From: Janthinobacterium lividum
GTDB lineage: Bacteria; Pseudomonadota; Gammaproteobacteria; Burkholderiales; Burkholderiaceae_D
Direction: 5' to 3'
Assembly (NCBI GenBank): GCA_945864765.1
Contig: CAMBDR010000161.1
Coordinates: forward strand, 1-8,023
Length of the DNA stretch: 8,023 nucleotides
The notes under the pieces were generated by a model that was not told the origin of the DNA, made no database searches, and saw only the letters and a list, made by a program, of their open reading frames with translations. This document shows, one piece after another, positions 1-6,778 of this stretch (its first letter is position 1; the number at the start of each line of letters is the position of its first letter). The position numbers and the translations under genes were made by a program.

Positions 1-312
1 ATCCAGCTCAGCACGCGAAGCCAGCACGCCATCGCCAAAACTGATATTCAACACCGGGAAGGCTCGCCCCCAGTCCCATTTATCATGAATGGTCAAGCCC
101 TTGAACAAGGCTTCATTGCACTCAAACAATTCCTTGAGCATATCCAGGAACAAGCTTTTCCCAAAGCGGCGCGGGCGCGACAGGAAGAAATATTTGCCAT
201 GTTCAATGAGCTGGTGCGCAAACCCGGTCTTATCGACGTAATAGTAACCATCCCCAATCATCTCGGAGAAGGTTTCAATGCCAATCGGTAGTTTTTGACG
301 ATTTGGATTCAT
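1..312 (-). CDS. AAA-ATPase-like / PD-(D/E)XK nuclease family protein, N-terminal part (runs off left edge)
   Basis: Translating the minus strand from the ATG at 312-310 gives 104 open codons to the window edge. The N-terminus has the order typical of the AAA-ATPase_like (PF09820) family, whose full members usually run to about 500 residues or more and end in a PD-(D/E)XK nuclease-like domain. Visible hallmarks are LPIGIETF (8-15), GYYYVDKTGF (22-31) and the basic P-loop-like motif FLSRPRRFGKSLFLD (43-57). The next conserved block, FPVLNISFGD, lies at 85-94. The P-loop lacks the classical GxxGxGKS form, which is normal for this family. Function is poorly established; members are often described as mobile-element-like or defence-like, and I assign no role. 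The start was chosen because MNPNRQKLPIGI fits the family N-terminus; no clear Shine-Dalgarno sequence precedes it. The nuclease half lies outside the window. Confidence 0.85.
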   Translation of the reverse strand, partial: MNPNRQKLPIGIETFSEMIGDGYYYVDKTGFAHQLIEHGKYFFLSRPRRFGKSLFLDMLKELFECNEALFKGLTIHDKWDWGRAFPVLNISFGDGVLASRAELD

Positions 313-653
313 GGTGGATTCATGGCGCACTGGTTTTTGTTGATTCCGGTTTGTCCGGCTTTGCTCCGGCCCATTTTAACCTTGTCCGGCAAGTATTGCA
401 GCAATCAAAAGGGATTATTACACCTGAAACGCCACGAATCATGCAGCTCCCCTGCAAAAAGCAGCCAATTTACGATTCTTTTCAAATAAAAATATCGCCA
501 AAATAAAATTTTGATTGTATAATTCGCAACCACAATTTAGCATTCCTGAATTATTCCCCATCGGAAATGATTTAACCCGTCAGCTCGTTGGCCCGTCATA
601 CCCAAGTCATGACCAAGCCTTATATTGGTGTTTTTACTTTTTTTGAATAGATT
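313..653. other. Divergent intergenic region between the AAA-ATPase-like gene and the nucleotidase gene
   Basis: These 341 bases hold no convincing coding sequence. The left part (345-389) contains four scattered TCCGG motifs, two of them within an exact TTGTCCGGC repeat (351-359 and 382-390). The right part, from about 480, turns AT-rich and carries the promoter candidate listed separately. Being divergent, the region must hold start signals for both neighbours. For the minus gene I see only a weak candidate around 503-530 on the reverse strand (TTGCGA-like, then a T-rich stretch). I see no tRNA, small RNA or riboswitch. Confidence 0.6.
495..523 (+). promoter_or_regulatory. Candidate sigma70 promoter for the nucleotidase-Sel1 pair
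   Basis: A perfect TATAAT (518-523) stands 17 bases downstream of TCGCCA (495-500), which matches four of six positions of the TTGACA consensus. The surrounding DNA is AT-rich. Transcription would begin near 530, leaving a leader of about 120 bases before the ATG at 654. The weak -35 box and lack of any other support keep this tentative. Confidence 0.4.
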
Positions 654-2681
654 ATGTCCAACCCTTCACGCCTCGCTTTTCAAATTGGCTCCAGCGCCCT
701 TATCCTGGGCCTGGTCGCCACCTTGTCCGCCTGTAACGGCAGCAACACTGCCGCGCCATTTGGTAGCACCACCCAACTCACCTTGATGGAAACCACCGAT
801 TTACACACCAATATTCGCAGCTACGATTATTTCAAGCTGGCCGAAGACAAATCCATCGGTTTGGAACGTACCGCCACCCTGATCAAAGCGGTGCGCAGTG
901 AAAGCATGAACTCGATGTTATTCGACAATGGCGATACCATTCAAGGCACGTCCCTGTCCGACTATCAAGCCCTGATCAACCCCATCGATTGCAGCACCAC
1001 CCTGGCCATGTACAAGGTCATGAATGCCTTGCAATACGATGCTGCCGGCATAGGCAATCACGAATTTAACTTTGGCCTGCCCTTTTTGAGCCAGGTCACG
1101 GGCCAGCAATTTGATATTGAAGGCCAAGCCGCGCCGCGCAAATGCGCCGGGCCTAACTTCCCGCAAGTGCTGGCCAATGTGATGAGCAGCAAAACCCGGC
1201 AACCGCTGTTTCAACCGTATGTAATTCTCACCAAAACCGTGCGCGCCACCACCGCCGATGGCACGCCCGTCACCGCCAACATCAAAGTCGGCGTGATCGG
1301 CTTTACCCCACCCGCCATTTTAAATTGGGACAAGCGCTATCTGGACGGCAAAGTGTACACCGAAGGCATACGCGAAATGGCGCAACAATACGTGCCTAAA
1401 ATGCGGGCCGAAGGCGCGGATATTGTGGTGGCCATTTCCCACGGCGGGCTGGATAATTCTCCCTATAGCCCGGCCATGGAAAACGGCAATTACCATCTGG
1501 CCCTGGTACCCGGGATTGACGCGATGTTAATCGGCCATTCGCATCAAATCTTCCCTGATGCCGCCAGCACCCTGCCGCAATTTAATTTGCCCGGTGTCGA
1601 TAAGGTCAAAGGCACCGTCAACGGCGTACCGACCGTGATGGCCAATTTGTGGGGCAAGCATTTGGGCGTGATCAAGCTCAATTTACGCTATGACGGCAAC
1701 CGTTGGGTGGTGGACCCCACCCAAACCCTGGTCCAGACACGTGCGATTAAAAATGCCGATGGCAGCTTCGTGGCGTCCGACAGCAGCGTGGTCGCCATGG
1801 TGGAGCCTGAACATCAGGCCACCATCAACTACGTTAAAACCCCGATTGGCCGCACCGACTTTTCCATGACCAGTTATTTTGCCGATGTGGGCGATGTGTC
1901 GGCGATTCAAATCGTCAATCAGGCGCAAGCTGCGTATGTGAGCAATTATGTGAAGGCCAATTTACCGCAATACGCCAGCTTGCCGGTGTTATCGGTTTCT
2001 GCCCCCTTCAAGAGCGGCTTTGCCGGCGGCACCGATTTTACCGAAGTGGCCAGTGGCAATGTTGCCATCAGCAACGCCGCCGACCTGTACCTCTACCCCA
2101 ATACCCTGTACGCGGTGAAAGTCAACGGCACCGATCTCAAAGCCTGGCTGGAAACCGCCGCCAAACGCTTTAACCGCATCAACCCTGCCCTCACCACCGA
2201 ACAAGCCTTGGTCAGCAACTTCCCCGGCTACAATTTCGATATGTTTACCAGCAGCGATATCGCTTACGAAATCGATGTCACGCAAGCAGAAAACAGCCGC
2301 ATCAAAAACCTGACTTACAAAGGGGTCGCCATTGCTGCCAGCCAGGAATTTATCATCGCCACCAATAACTACCGCGCCAGTGGCGGCGGCAATTTCCCTG
2401 GTCTGGATGGCAGTAAAACCATTTACGCCGCACCGGATACCAACCGCGACATCCTGATCAGCCATATCAAAACCCTGACCAATTTGAGCCTGGCCAGCAA
2501 TGGGCGAGATCGTAGCTGGCGCTTTACCAAAGTGGCAAGCGCTGGCCCGGTGACCTTTAAATCGGCGGCCAACAAACTGGCGTTTGCGCAAACGGCAGGC
2601 TTGAACAATATTTCCTTGCAAAGCGCCGATGATGGCACGGGCAAGGGTTTATCGGTGTACCGCATCGATTTGAATCAATAA
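654..2681 (+). CDS. cpdB: Lipoprotein 2',3'-cyclic-nucleotide 2'-phosphodiesterase / 3'-nucleotidase (CpdB/UshA family)
   Basis: The 675-residue product belongs to the two-domain 5'-nucleotidase superfamily. The metallophosphatase core carries TTDLH (D49, H51), FDNGDT (D91, D94), GNHEFNFG (N135, H136), SHGG (H263) and GHSH (H295, H297), which together bind the two metal ions. The C-terminal 5_nucleotid_C domain (about 395-625) has YLYPNTLYAVKVNG (479-492) and the nucleoside-stacking region GYNFD...YEIDV (525-542), closer to CpdB than to UshA. CpdB-type enzymes open 2',3'-cyclic nucleotides and then remove the 3' phosphate, scavenging nucleosides and phosphate in the periplasm. The N-terminus is a lipoprotein signal with lipobox LSAC (24-27). 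Asn at +2 after Cys27 predicts outer-membrane sorting by the Lol rule. E. coli CpdB is a soluble periplasmic protein of about 647 residues, so the lipid anchor is a difference. There is no strong ribosome binding site before the ATG. Exact substrate preference cannot be read from sequence. Confidence 0.9.
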   Translation: MSNPSRLAFQIGSSALILGLVATLSACNGSNTAAPFGSTTQLTLMETTDLHTNIRSYDYFKLAEDKSIGLERTATLIKAVRSESMNSMLFDNGDTIQGTSLSDYQALINPIDCSTTLAMYKVMNALQYDAAGIGNHEFNFGLPFLSQVTGQQFDIEGQAAPRKCAGPNFPQVLANVMSSKTRQPLFQPYVILTKTVRATTADGTPVTANIKVGVIGFTPPAILNWDKRYLDGKVYTEGIREMAQQYVPKMRAEGADIVVAISHGGLDNSPYSPAMENGNYHLALVPGIDAMLIGHSHQIFPDAASTLPQFNLPGVDKVKGTVNGVPTVMANLWGKHLGVIKLNLRYDGNRWVVDPTQTLVQTRAIKNADGSFVASDSSVVAMVEPEHQATINYVKTPIGRTDFSMTSYFADVGDVSAIQIVNQAQAAYVSNYVKANLPQYASLPVLSVSAPFKSGFAGGTDFTEVASGNVAISNAADLYLYPNTLYAVKVNGTDLKAWLETAAKRFNRINPALTTEQALVSNFPGYNFDMFTSSDIAYEIDVTQAENSRIKNLTYKGVAIAASQEFIIATNNYRASGGGNFPGLDGSKTIYAAPDTNRDILISHIKTLTNLSLASNGRDRSWRFTKVASAGPVTFKSAANKLAFAQTAGLNNISLQSADDGTGKGLSVYRIDLNQ

Positions 2682-2700
2682 ATCAATATAAATCAATATA
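2673..2700 (+). repeat. Short tandem repeat AATCAATATA at the nucleotidase stop codon
   Basis: AATCAATA (2673-2680) is followed by two perfect 10-bp units AATCAATATA (2681-2690 and 2691-2700). The repeat begins within the last codons of the nucleotidase gene, includes part of its stop codon and fills most of the 30-base gap before the Sel1 gene. It looks like replication slippage. It leaves the downstream start without a recognisable Shine-Dalgarno sequence. Confidence 0.8.
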
Positions 2701-2711
2701 AACCAACGACC

Positions 2712-3458
2712 ATGCAAAAACGCTTATCCACGCTGCCAATGACCTTGACGTTGGCTTTGACCCTGGCCACTTGTGGTGGGCTTTATTGGGGTATTTCACA
2801 ATGGCTGTTCACCCCCTTAAGCCTGCCACAAGTGGAGCGTTTGCGCATGCAAGCGCCCACCGTGCCCGAGGCGCTGGCGCAATTGCGTACAGCCGCCAGG
2901 CACGAGCAGCGCGAGGCGCAACGTGCGCTGGCGCAACTCTGGCTGACCGGCCCCAATAGCCAGGATAGCAGCCACTGGCAAGAAGGCTTGAAATACGCCG
3001 AACTGGCCGCCAAACAAGGCGACCGCGAAGCTTGGCTATTGCTGGCCCAGGCCTACTTGTATGGCCGTGGCGGCGCGCGAGACTACCCGCGCGCCCGCTA
3101 TTGGTTTGAGCGTGCTGCACAGCAGCAATCGGCCGCAGCGGCCTATGGTTTGGGTTTGATGTACAAAAGTGGTTATGGCGGCCCGCGTGACCCGGCCATG
3201 GCGTATAACTGGTTTGTCCAGGCGGCACAAAAAGGCCATGCCGATGCCATGTTCATGCTCGGTAATGCTTATCAGGATGGCGAAGGCGTGACGGCTGATG
3301 CGGAACTGGCCAGCAAGTGGTTTCAGGCGGCGGCGCAACTGGAACACCCGCTGGCGCTGCAAAGCCTGGCCACCTTACAAACCAACCCCGCGCTACGCGC
3401 CCATTTGTTGCAGGAACTGGGCGAAGAAGTGGCACGGCCCCAATGGCTGGCGCACTGA
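2712..3458 (+). CDS. Membrane-anchored Sel1-repeat (TPR-like) protein
   Basis: The 248-residue product has one hydrophobic N-terminal segment (about 8-33), followed by a region of Sel1-like repeats. Clear repeats occupy about 106-139 (AYLYGRGGARDYPRARYWFE), 141-177 (GLMYKSGYGG...AYNWFVQAAQKG) and 178-212 (LGNAYQDGEGV...ASKWFQAAA). A degenerate one lies at about 66-101. Sel1 repeats form alpha-alpha superhelices that act as protein-binding scaffolds, often in the bacterial envelope. The segment LATC (18-21) resembles a lipobox, but Thr before Cys is unusual and the hydrophobic stretch continues to residue 33, so I prefer a single-pass anchor with the repeats in the periplasm. It starts 30 bases after the nucleotidase stop and is probably co-transcribed with it. 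A functional link between the two is only suggested by that spacing. No partner or specific role can be named. Confidence 0.85.
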   Translation: MQKRLSTLPMTLTLALTLATCGGLYWGISQWLFTPLSLPQVERLRMQAPTVPEALAQLRTAARHEQREAQRALAQLWLTGPNSQDSSHWQEGLKYAELAAKQGDREAWLLLAQAYLYGRGGARDYPRARYWFERAAQQQSAAAAYGLGLMYKSGYGGPRDPAMAYNWFVQAAQKGHADAMFMLGNAYQDGEGVTADAELASKWFQAAAQLEHPLALQSLATLQTNPALRAHLLQELGEEVARPQWLAH

Positions 3459-3463
3459 ATACA

Positions 3464-3511
3464 CCTGCCCAATCGCCTGCCCAATCACCTCGCCAATCAC
3501 CTTGCCAACGC
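3464..3511 (+). repeat. 12-bp tandem repeat, about four units, just after the Sel1 gene
   Basis: Four consecutive 12-base units start six bases after the Sel1 stop codon: CCTGCCCAATCG, CCTGCCCAATCA, CCTCGCCAATCA and CCTTGCCAACGC. The first three differ by one or two bases and the last is more degenerate. Because 12 is a multiple of three, the +2 reading frame across it encodes a PAQS/PRQS/PCQR four-residue repeat, but that frame has no support as a gene. Slippage in a non-coding spacer is the simplest reading. Confidence 0.8.
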
Positions 3512-3517
3512 GCATCC

Positions 3518-3543
3518 GAGCCAGAGTTACATCAATCTGGCTC
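3518..3543 (+). terminator. Hairpin downstream of the Sel1 gene, possible weak terminator
   Basis: GAGCCAGA (3518-3525) and TCTGGCTC (3536-3543) form a perfect 8-bp stem with a 10-base loop, 60 bases after the Sel1 stop. No run of T follows, so intrinsic termination is doubtful. The rest of the 270-base spacer up to the kinase start holds an imperfect palindrome near 3580-3602 and no clear promoter. Confidence 0.25.
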
Positions 3544-3713
3544 ACTTCATTGAGCTTGAATATCCTTTAACGCGCCGCAGTTGCCATGGCCGATGGCGCA
3601 ACGGTGCCACCCTGAAAATAATTTCTGATTGCAACACGCCCTGAGCCAATGTAGCGAGTACACTGGTTGAATTCATCTTTGGTTTGCAGTGGGCACGCGG
3701 CCTGCTGTGTCAT

Positions 3714-3719
3714 GTGGAG
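3714..3719 (+). promoter_or_regulatory. Ribosome binding site that decides the kinase start
   Basis: GTGGAG lies nine bases before the ATG at 3729. The longer reading from the ATG at 3684 would add fifteen residues ahead of the signal-anchor and has no such site, so 3729 is preferred. Confidence 0.6.
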
Positions 3720-3728
3720 CATGTTGCC

Positions 3729-5951
3729 ATGAATACCAGTTCACAGAGCAAAGCCCGTATCGTGCTACTGGCCTGTGTCACGATCACGATAGGCATCATC
3801 ATCCTGCAAACCGGCTGGGCGATTTGGCAGGATCGTATGCTGACCATTAAATCGGAACATGCCAATGGCCTGGTTGCGGTGCGGCTGCTGCAAGAACATG
3901 CCACCCAAACCTTGCAAGACGCAGAACGCAAACTCGAATCGGTGAGTGTGGCACTCAAAGACACCCGTTTGGGGCAAAATGAAAGCCAAATCCAGTCGCT
4001 GATCAATCAACACTTGAGCGACAACCTTGCCCTGAAAGCACTGCAATTTACCAATCTGGCGGGGCAAAGCTGGATTACCTCGCCCGATTACCCGGCCCAT
4101 TCAGTCGATGTCAGTAGCCATATTCATATCCGTTTTTTACTGTCTCACCCGCTCTACCGCGACACGGCCCTGGGCCACCCCTATCAAAGCCGCTACGACA
4201 GCCAATGGGTCATACCGATCGGGCGCAATGTGTATAATCGCCAGGGTGAACACTTGGGCATTATCACGGTCGATATCCGGGTCGATTATTTTGGAGAAAT
4301 TTATTCCAGCACCGCGCTCAACAATGATGCGGCGGTGGCCCTGATCAACCATCAGGGCACAGTGATTGTGCGCTCGCCATTTGAGGCACGCTACGCCAAC
4401 CGCGATTTATCAAACAGCGCCATCATCGCCAAAATGTTTGCCGGCCCGATTGAAGATTCATTTGAAGATGAAAGCTTTCTGGATGATGAAAAAAAGCGCT
4501 TTTACACTTATCGCAAATTAAAAACCTGGCCCATTACCACCGTGTACGGGCGCGATTTTGATGCCATTTTAGCCCCCTGGCAAGACCGCAGCATCGACCG
4601 CCTGCTGTTCTCCGGCACCACCATCGTGTTACTTAATTTACTCACTTTCTTTTTACTGCAACACATGCGCCGCCTGCGCCAGACTGAAAAATCGCTACGG
4701 CAAAGTGAAAACAAATTCATCGGCTTATTCCAACGCTCGCCCCTGCCTTTGGCCCTGATCAATTTGGATAATACGCAATTCATTGAAGCCAATGATTTAT
4801 TCTTAAGTGAGTTTGACCATGTGAGAAGCGATATCATCGGCAAAACCCCCAACGACATACAGCTTTGGCCCAAGCCGGAAGAATTCCAGCAACTGATTGC
4901 GCATCTGCAACGCCAGCGTTTGATTGATCGGCACGAAGTCTTGCTACGTCGGCGCGATGGCCATGTAATCCGCTGCCTGATCTCGGCGCGCTTACTCGAT
5001 AGCGATGAACACCTGGCGGTGATTTCTGCCATCGATATTACCCAACAGCGGGAAATTGAAAATGAAATCCGCGAACTGAATCAACAATTGGAGCAAAGGG
5101 TGAAGCAGCGCACCAATCGGCTGGAGCAAGCCAACCAACAACTGGAGCAAGCGTTTGCCGCGCTCAAGGAAATGCAGGCCGATTTATTGCATTCTGAAAA
5201 AATGGCCTCGCTTGGCTCGCTGGTGGCGGGCATTGCGCATGAACTCAACACGCCCATTGGCAACAGCGTCACCATTGCCAGCACGGTGATGGATAAAGCG
5301 GAAGAAACGATCAAAAGTTTCGATGCGCAAACCTTGCGCCGCTCCGAATTTAAAGCCTTTTTGGAGGAAACGCAAAAAGGTGGGCATGTGTTACTGCGCA
5401 ACCTGGAGCGCGCCACCGAATTGGTCAGCAGTTTTAAACAGGTGGCGGTGGATCAATCGAGCAATTTGGCGCGTAAATTTGATTTGCGCCACACCCTGGA
5501 AGAAGTGGTGATCACCACCAGCCCGCTCTACCGCAAAACCCCGTACACCATCGCCATGGATTTACAAAGTGACATTCAATGTGAAAGCTATCCGGGTGCC
5601 ATCGGGCAAATCATTACCAATTTCATTACCAATTCAATCGCCCATGGTTTTGAAGGGCGCAATCACGGGCATATGATTTTAAGCACGCGCTTAATCAATC
5701 CGAATGAAATTGAAATGGTGTTTCAGGATGATGGCAAGGGCATTAGTGAAGAAAATTTGAAGCGTGTGTTCGATCCGTTTTTCACCACCAAGCTGGGGCA
5801 AGGTGGATCGGGTTTGGGCATGCATATCGTCTACAACCTGGTTTCGGGGGTGCTGGGTGGGAAGATTGATATCCACAGCCAGCCAGAGCACGGCACCCGG
5901 ATTGTGGTCACGCTGCCGCGCGTGGCAGCGAATTTACAAAGGCCGACATAG
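3729..5951 (+). CDS. Cache/PAS-domain sensor histidine kinase (HELNTP type)
   Basis: With the start at 3729 the product has 740 residues. A first transmembrane helix (about 11-33) and a second (about 291-310) bracket a 250-residue extracytoplasmic sensor. That sensor resembles double-Cache (PDC) domains, with WVIPIGRNVYNRQGEHLGII (160-179) followed by VDIRVDYFGEIY. A PAS domain (about 325-440) and a coiled coil (about 440-490) lead to the dimerisation domain. Its phospho-acceptor H504 lies in GIAHELNTPIG, which also keeps the ExxT motif used for phosphatase activity. The ATPase domain shows an N box around NFITNSIAHG (N635), G1 DDGKG (667-671), F box FDPFFTT (681-687) and G2 GGSGLGM (692-698). 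All catalytic parts look intact, and there is no receiver domain. It should sense a small ligand outside the inner membrane and phosphorylate a response regulator encoded elsewhere, as none adjoins it here. The ligand is unknown. Confidence 0.9.
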   Translation: MNTSSQSKARIVLLACVTITIGIIILQTGWAIWQDRMLTIKSEHANGLVAVRLLQEHATQTLQDAERKLESVSVALKDTRLGQNESQIQSLINQHLSDNLALKALQFTNLAGQSWITSPDYPAHSVDVSSHIHIRFLLSHPLYRDTALGHPYQSRYDSQWVIPIGRNVYNRQGEHLGIITVDIRVDYFGEIYSSTALNNDAAVALINHQGTVIVRSPFEARYANRDLSNSAIIAKMFAGPIEDSFEDESFLDDEKKRFYTYRKLKTWPITTVYGRDFDAILAPWQDRSIDRLLFSGTTIVLLNLLTFFLLQHMRRLRQTEKSLRQSENKFIGLFQRSPLPLALINLDNTQFIEANDLFLSEFDHVRSDIIGKTPNDIQLWPKPEEFQQLIAHLQRQRLIDRHEVLLRRRDGHVIRCLISARLLDSDEHLAVISAIDITQQREIENEIRELNQQLEQRVKQRTNRLEQANQQLEQAFAALKEMQADLLHSEKMASLGSLVAGIAHELNTPIGNSVTIASTVMDKAEETIKSFDAQTLRRSEFKAFLEETQKGGHVLLRNLERATELVSSFKQVAVDQSSNLARKFDLRHTLEEVVITTSPLYRKTPYTIAMDLQSDIQCESYPGAIGQIITNFITNSIAHGFEGRNHGHMILSTRLINPNEIEMVFQDDGKGISEENLKRVFDPFFTTKLGQGGSGLGMHIVYNLVSGVLGGKIDIHSQPEHGTRIVVTLPRVAANLQRPT

Positions 5952-6002
5952 AGTAGGCTTGATTCGGGAATAGCAGGTCGCCATTTGGCGCGCAACAACA
6001 GT

Positions 6003-6206
6003 TTATACAGGCAAAAGCGCAGGATAATAAAAACCAAACGCATCGAAACTCAACCGGGTATTGCGATAAAAATATTGCAGCCGCCGCACCCTGCCCCTGG
6101 CCGAAAAAATCCCAAGGGTAAGAATGGTGAGCAGAAAATTGACCGCCGAAATCCGAAAATACTCGGCCCCGGTGTCAGTAAATGCAAGCGCCAAGTCATT
6201 CCTGCT
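6003..6206 (-). pseudogene. DUF898 (YjgN-like) membrane protein gene fragment
   Basis: On the minus strand, codons from about 6182 down to 6051 encode FTDTGAEYFRISAVNFLLTI, then LTLGIFSARGRVRRLQYFYR and NTRL. This matches the opening of DUF898/YjgN-family membrane proteins, whose typical form I recall as FTG.G.EYF..W..N.LLT..TLGIYSAWA.VR...YFYGNT. Family members are several hundred residues long with several membrane helices. Here homology is lost after about 45 residues and a TAA follows at 6005-6003. No proper start codon exists in the right frame: the frame simply runs in from the Rhs scrap next door. It is therefore a remnant. It could still be translated from a weak start, but not into a full DUF898 protein. 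The family has no well-defined function. It ends 51 bases from the convergent kinase gene. Confidence 0.65.
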
Positions 6207-6255
6207 CAATAGGATCAGATTGCAAATACCGCCCGCTCTGCGGATCATAATCCTG
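6207..6255 (-). pseudogene. Rhs core-end scrap (QDYDPQSGRYLQSDPI)
   Basis: Minus-strand codons 6255-6208 encode QDYDPQSGRYLQSDPI, the signature that closes the Rhs/YD-repeat core just before the toxin tip (canonically YDPxxGRYxxxDPIGLxGG). It begins 18 bases below the tandem duplication at the end of imm-A. The match stops after SDPI plus one further base, where the DUF898-related sequence takes over. At nucleotide level TTGCAATCTGATCCTATTG is 18 of 19 identical to the corresponding Rhs segment near 7307-7325. The scrap is too short to be functional and looks like a recombination scar. Confidence 0.75.
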
Positions 6256-6260
6256 AAAAC

Positions 6261-6298
6261 AGTCTGCCTTGTTTTAATCAGTCTGCCTTGTTTTAATC
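6261..6298. repeat. Perfect 19-bp tandem duplication over the imm-A stop codon
   Basis: AGTCTGCCTTGTTTTAATC occurs twice in direct succession (6261-6279 and 6280-6298). The stop codon of imm-A (6295-6293) lies in the second unit, so the stop itself is duplicated. Removing one unit places the downstream Rhs scrap in the same frame as imm-A, as seen for the equivalent junction below imm-B. The perfect identity suggests a recent slippage event. Confidence 0.9.
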
Positions 6299-6772
6299 AG
6301 GCTTGCACCCTTTCGCACCAGACAATACCGCAAATCCACACTTATCCATGATTGTCAACTGATTCCCGTCATCAGCTTTTATTCCAATAACACCATACTC
6401 ATCGGAATGGGCATACTCAACAATTCTATCATTACGTTTTTGCCTGATTATCCGGTATTTAATAGGCTTTTGTCGGAATAATGATGTTCGTTCAAATAAT
6501 ATATTATATTCAGCATTTGAGTATGTCCATGTTTTGATCAAAGCAAGATGCCTAGGGATCGCGAAAGAAAATGCATTTGACTCAAGGCAAAAAAACTTTT
6601 CAGATGATTTGCATTTTCTTATCGGCTCCAAGACATCAAATAATCTTACATTATTCCCTTGGATGCCAAAGGGGGACTCATTCTTGGCAAAAATATTCCC
6701 ATAGTTACTTTCACTGGCAAAGCAAAAACAATTCATAAAGAACAGTCCAAACATCACATTTATATATTTCAT
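6293..6772 (-). CDS. Secreted small protein, putative immunity protein to toxin copy A (imm-A)
   Basis: This 159-residue protein has a short signal peptide (about 1-19, core VMFGLFFMNCFCFA), with cleavage likely near FA/SES, so the mature protein should be periplasmic. I recognise no named family. Aligned by hand without gaps from N23 to the end, it is about 59% identical to the protein at 7376-7858 (81 of 137 positions). Shared blocks are NYGNIFA, ESPFG, VRL.DVL, LFRQ, EYGVIGIKA and MDKCGFAVLS. Cysteines at 54, 62, 145 and 156 are conserved in both, which would allow two disulfides in the oxidising periplasm. The gene starts seven bases after the stop of the toxin-like reading frame, so coupling is likely. 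An immunity role is inferred from order, size, pairing and duplication. A lipid-free accessory or inhibitor of some other kind is possible. Confidence 0.7.
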   Translation of the reverse strand: MKYINVMFGLFFMNCFCFASESNYGNIFAKNESPFGIQGNNVRLFDVLEPIRKCKSSEKFFCLESNAFSFAIPRHLALIKTWTYSNAEYNILFERTSLFRQKPIKYRIIRQKRNDRIVEYAHSDEYGVIGIKADDGNQLTIMDKCGFAVLSGAKGCKPD

Positions 6773-6778
6773 ATCATT

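Noticed and set aside
621..626. TATATT close to the nucleotidase start as its -10 box
   Set aside because: No acceptable -35 element lies at 16-18 bases upstream. TATAAT at 518-523 with TCGCCA at 17 bases is the better candidate.
1989..2621. Long minus-strand reading frame opposite the nucleotidase gene
   Set aside because: It mirrors the codon structure of a well-supported gene on the other strand, has no recognisable domain and no start signals.
3464..3511. The 12-bp repeats as a CRISPR-like array
   Set aside because: The units are directly adjacent, with no spacers, and far too short.
3317..3553. Plus-strand frame across the 12-bp repeat encoding a PAQS-type repeat
   Set aside because: It overlaps the Sel1-repeat coding region out of frame, and nothing supports its expression. 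The repeat alone explains the open frame.
3684..3728. Longer kinase start adding fifteen residues from the ATG at 3684
   Set aside because: No ribosome binding site precedes it, whereas the ATG at 3729 has GTGGAG nine bases upstream and puts the signal-anchor right at the N-terminus.
5979..5990. CGCC-ATTT-GGCG hairpin between the kinase and the DUF898 fragment as a terminator
   Set aside because: The stem is only four pairs and no T-run follows on either strand.
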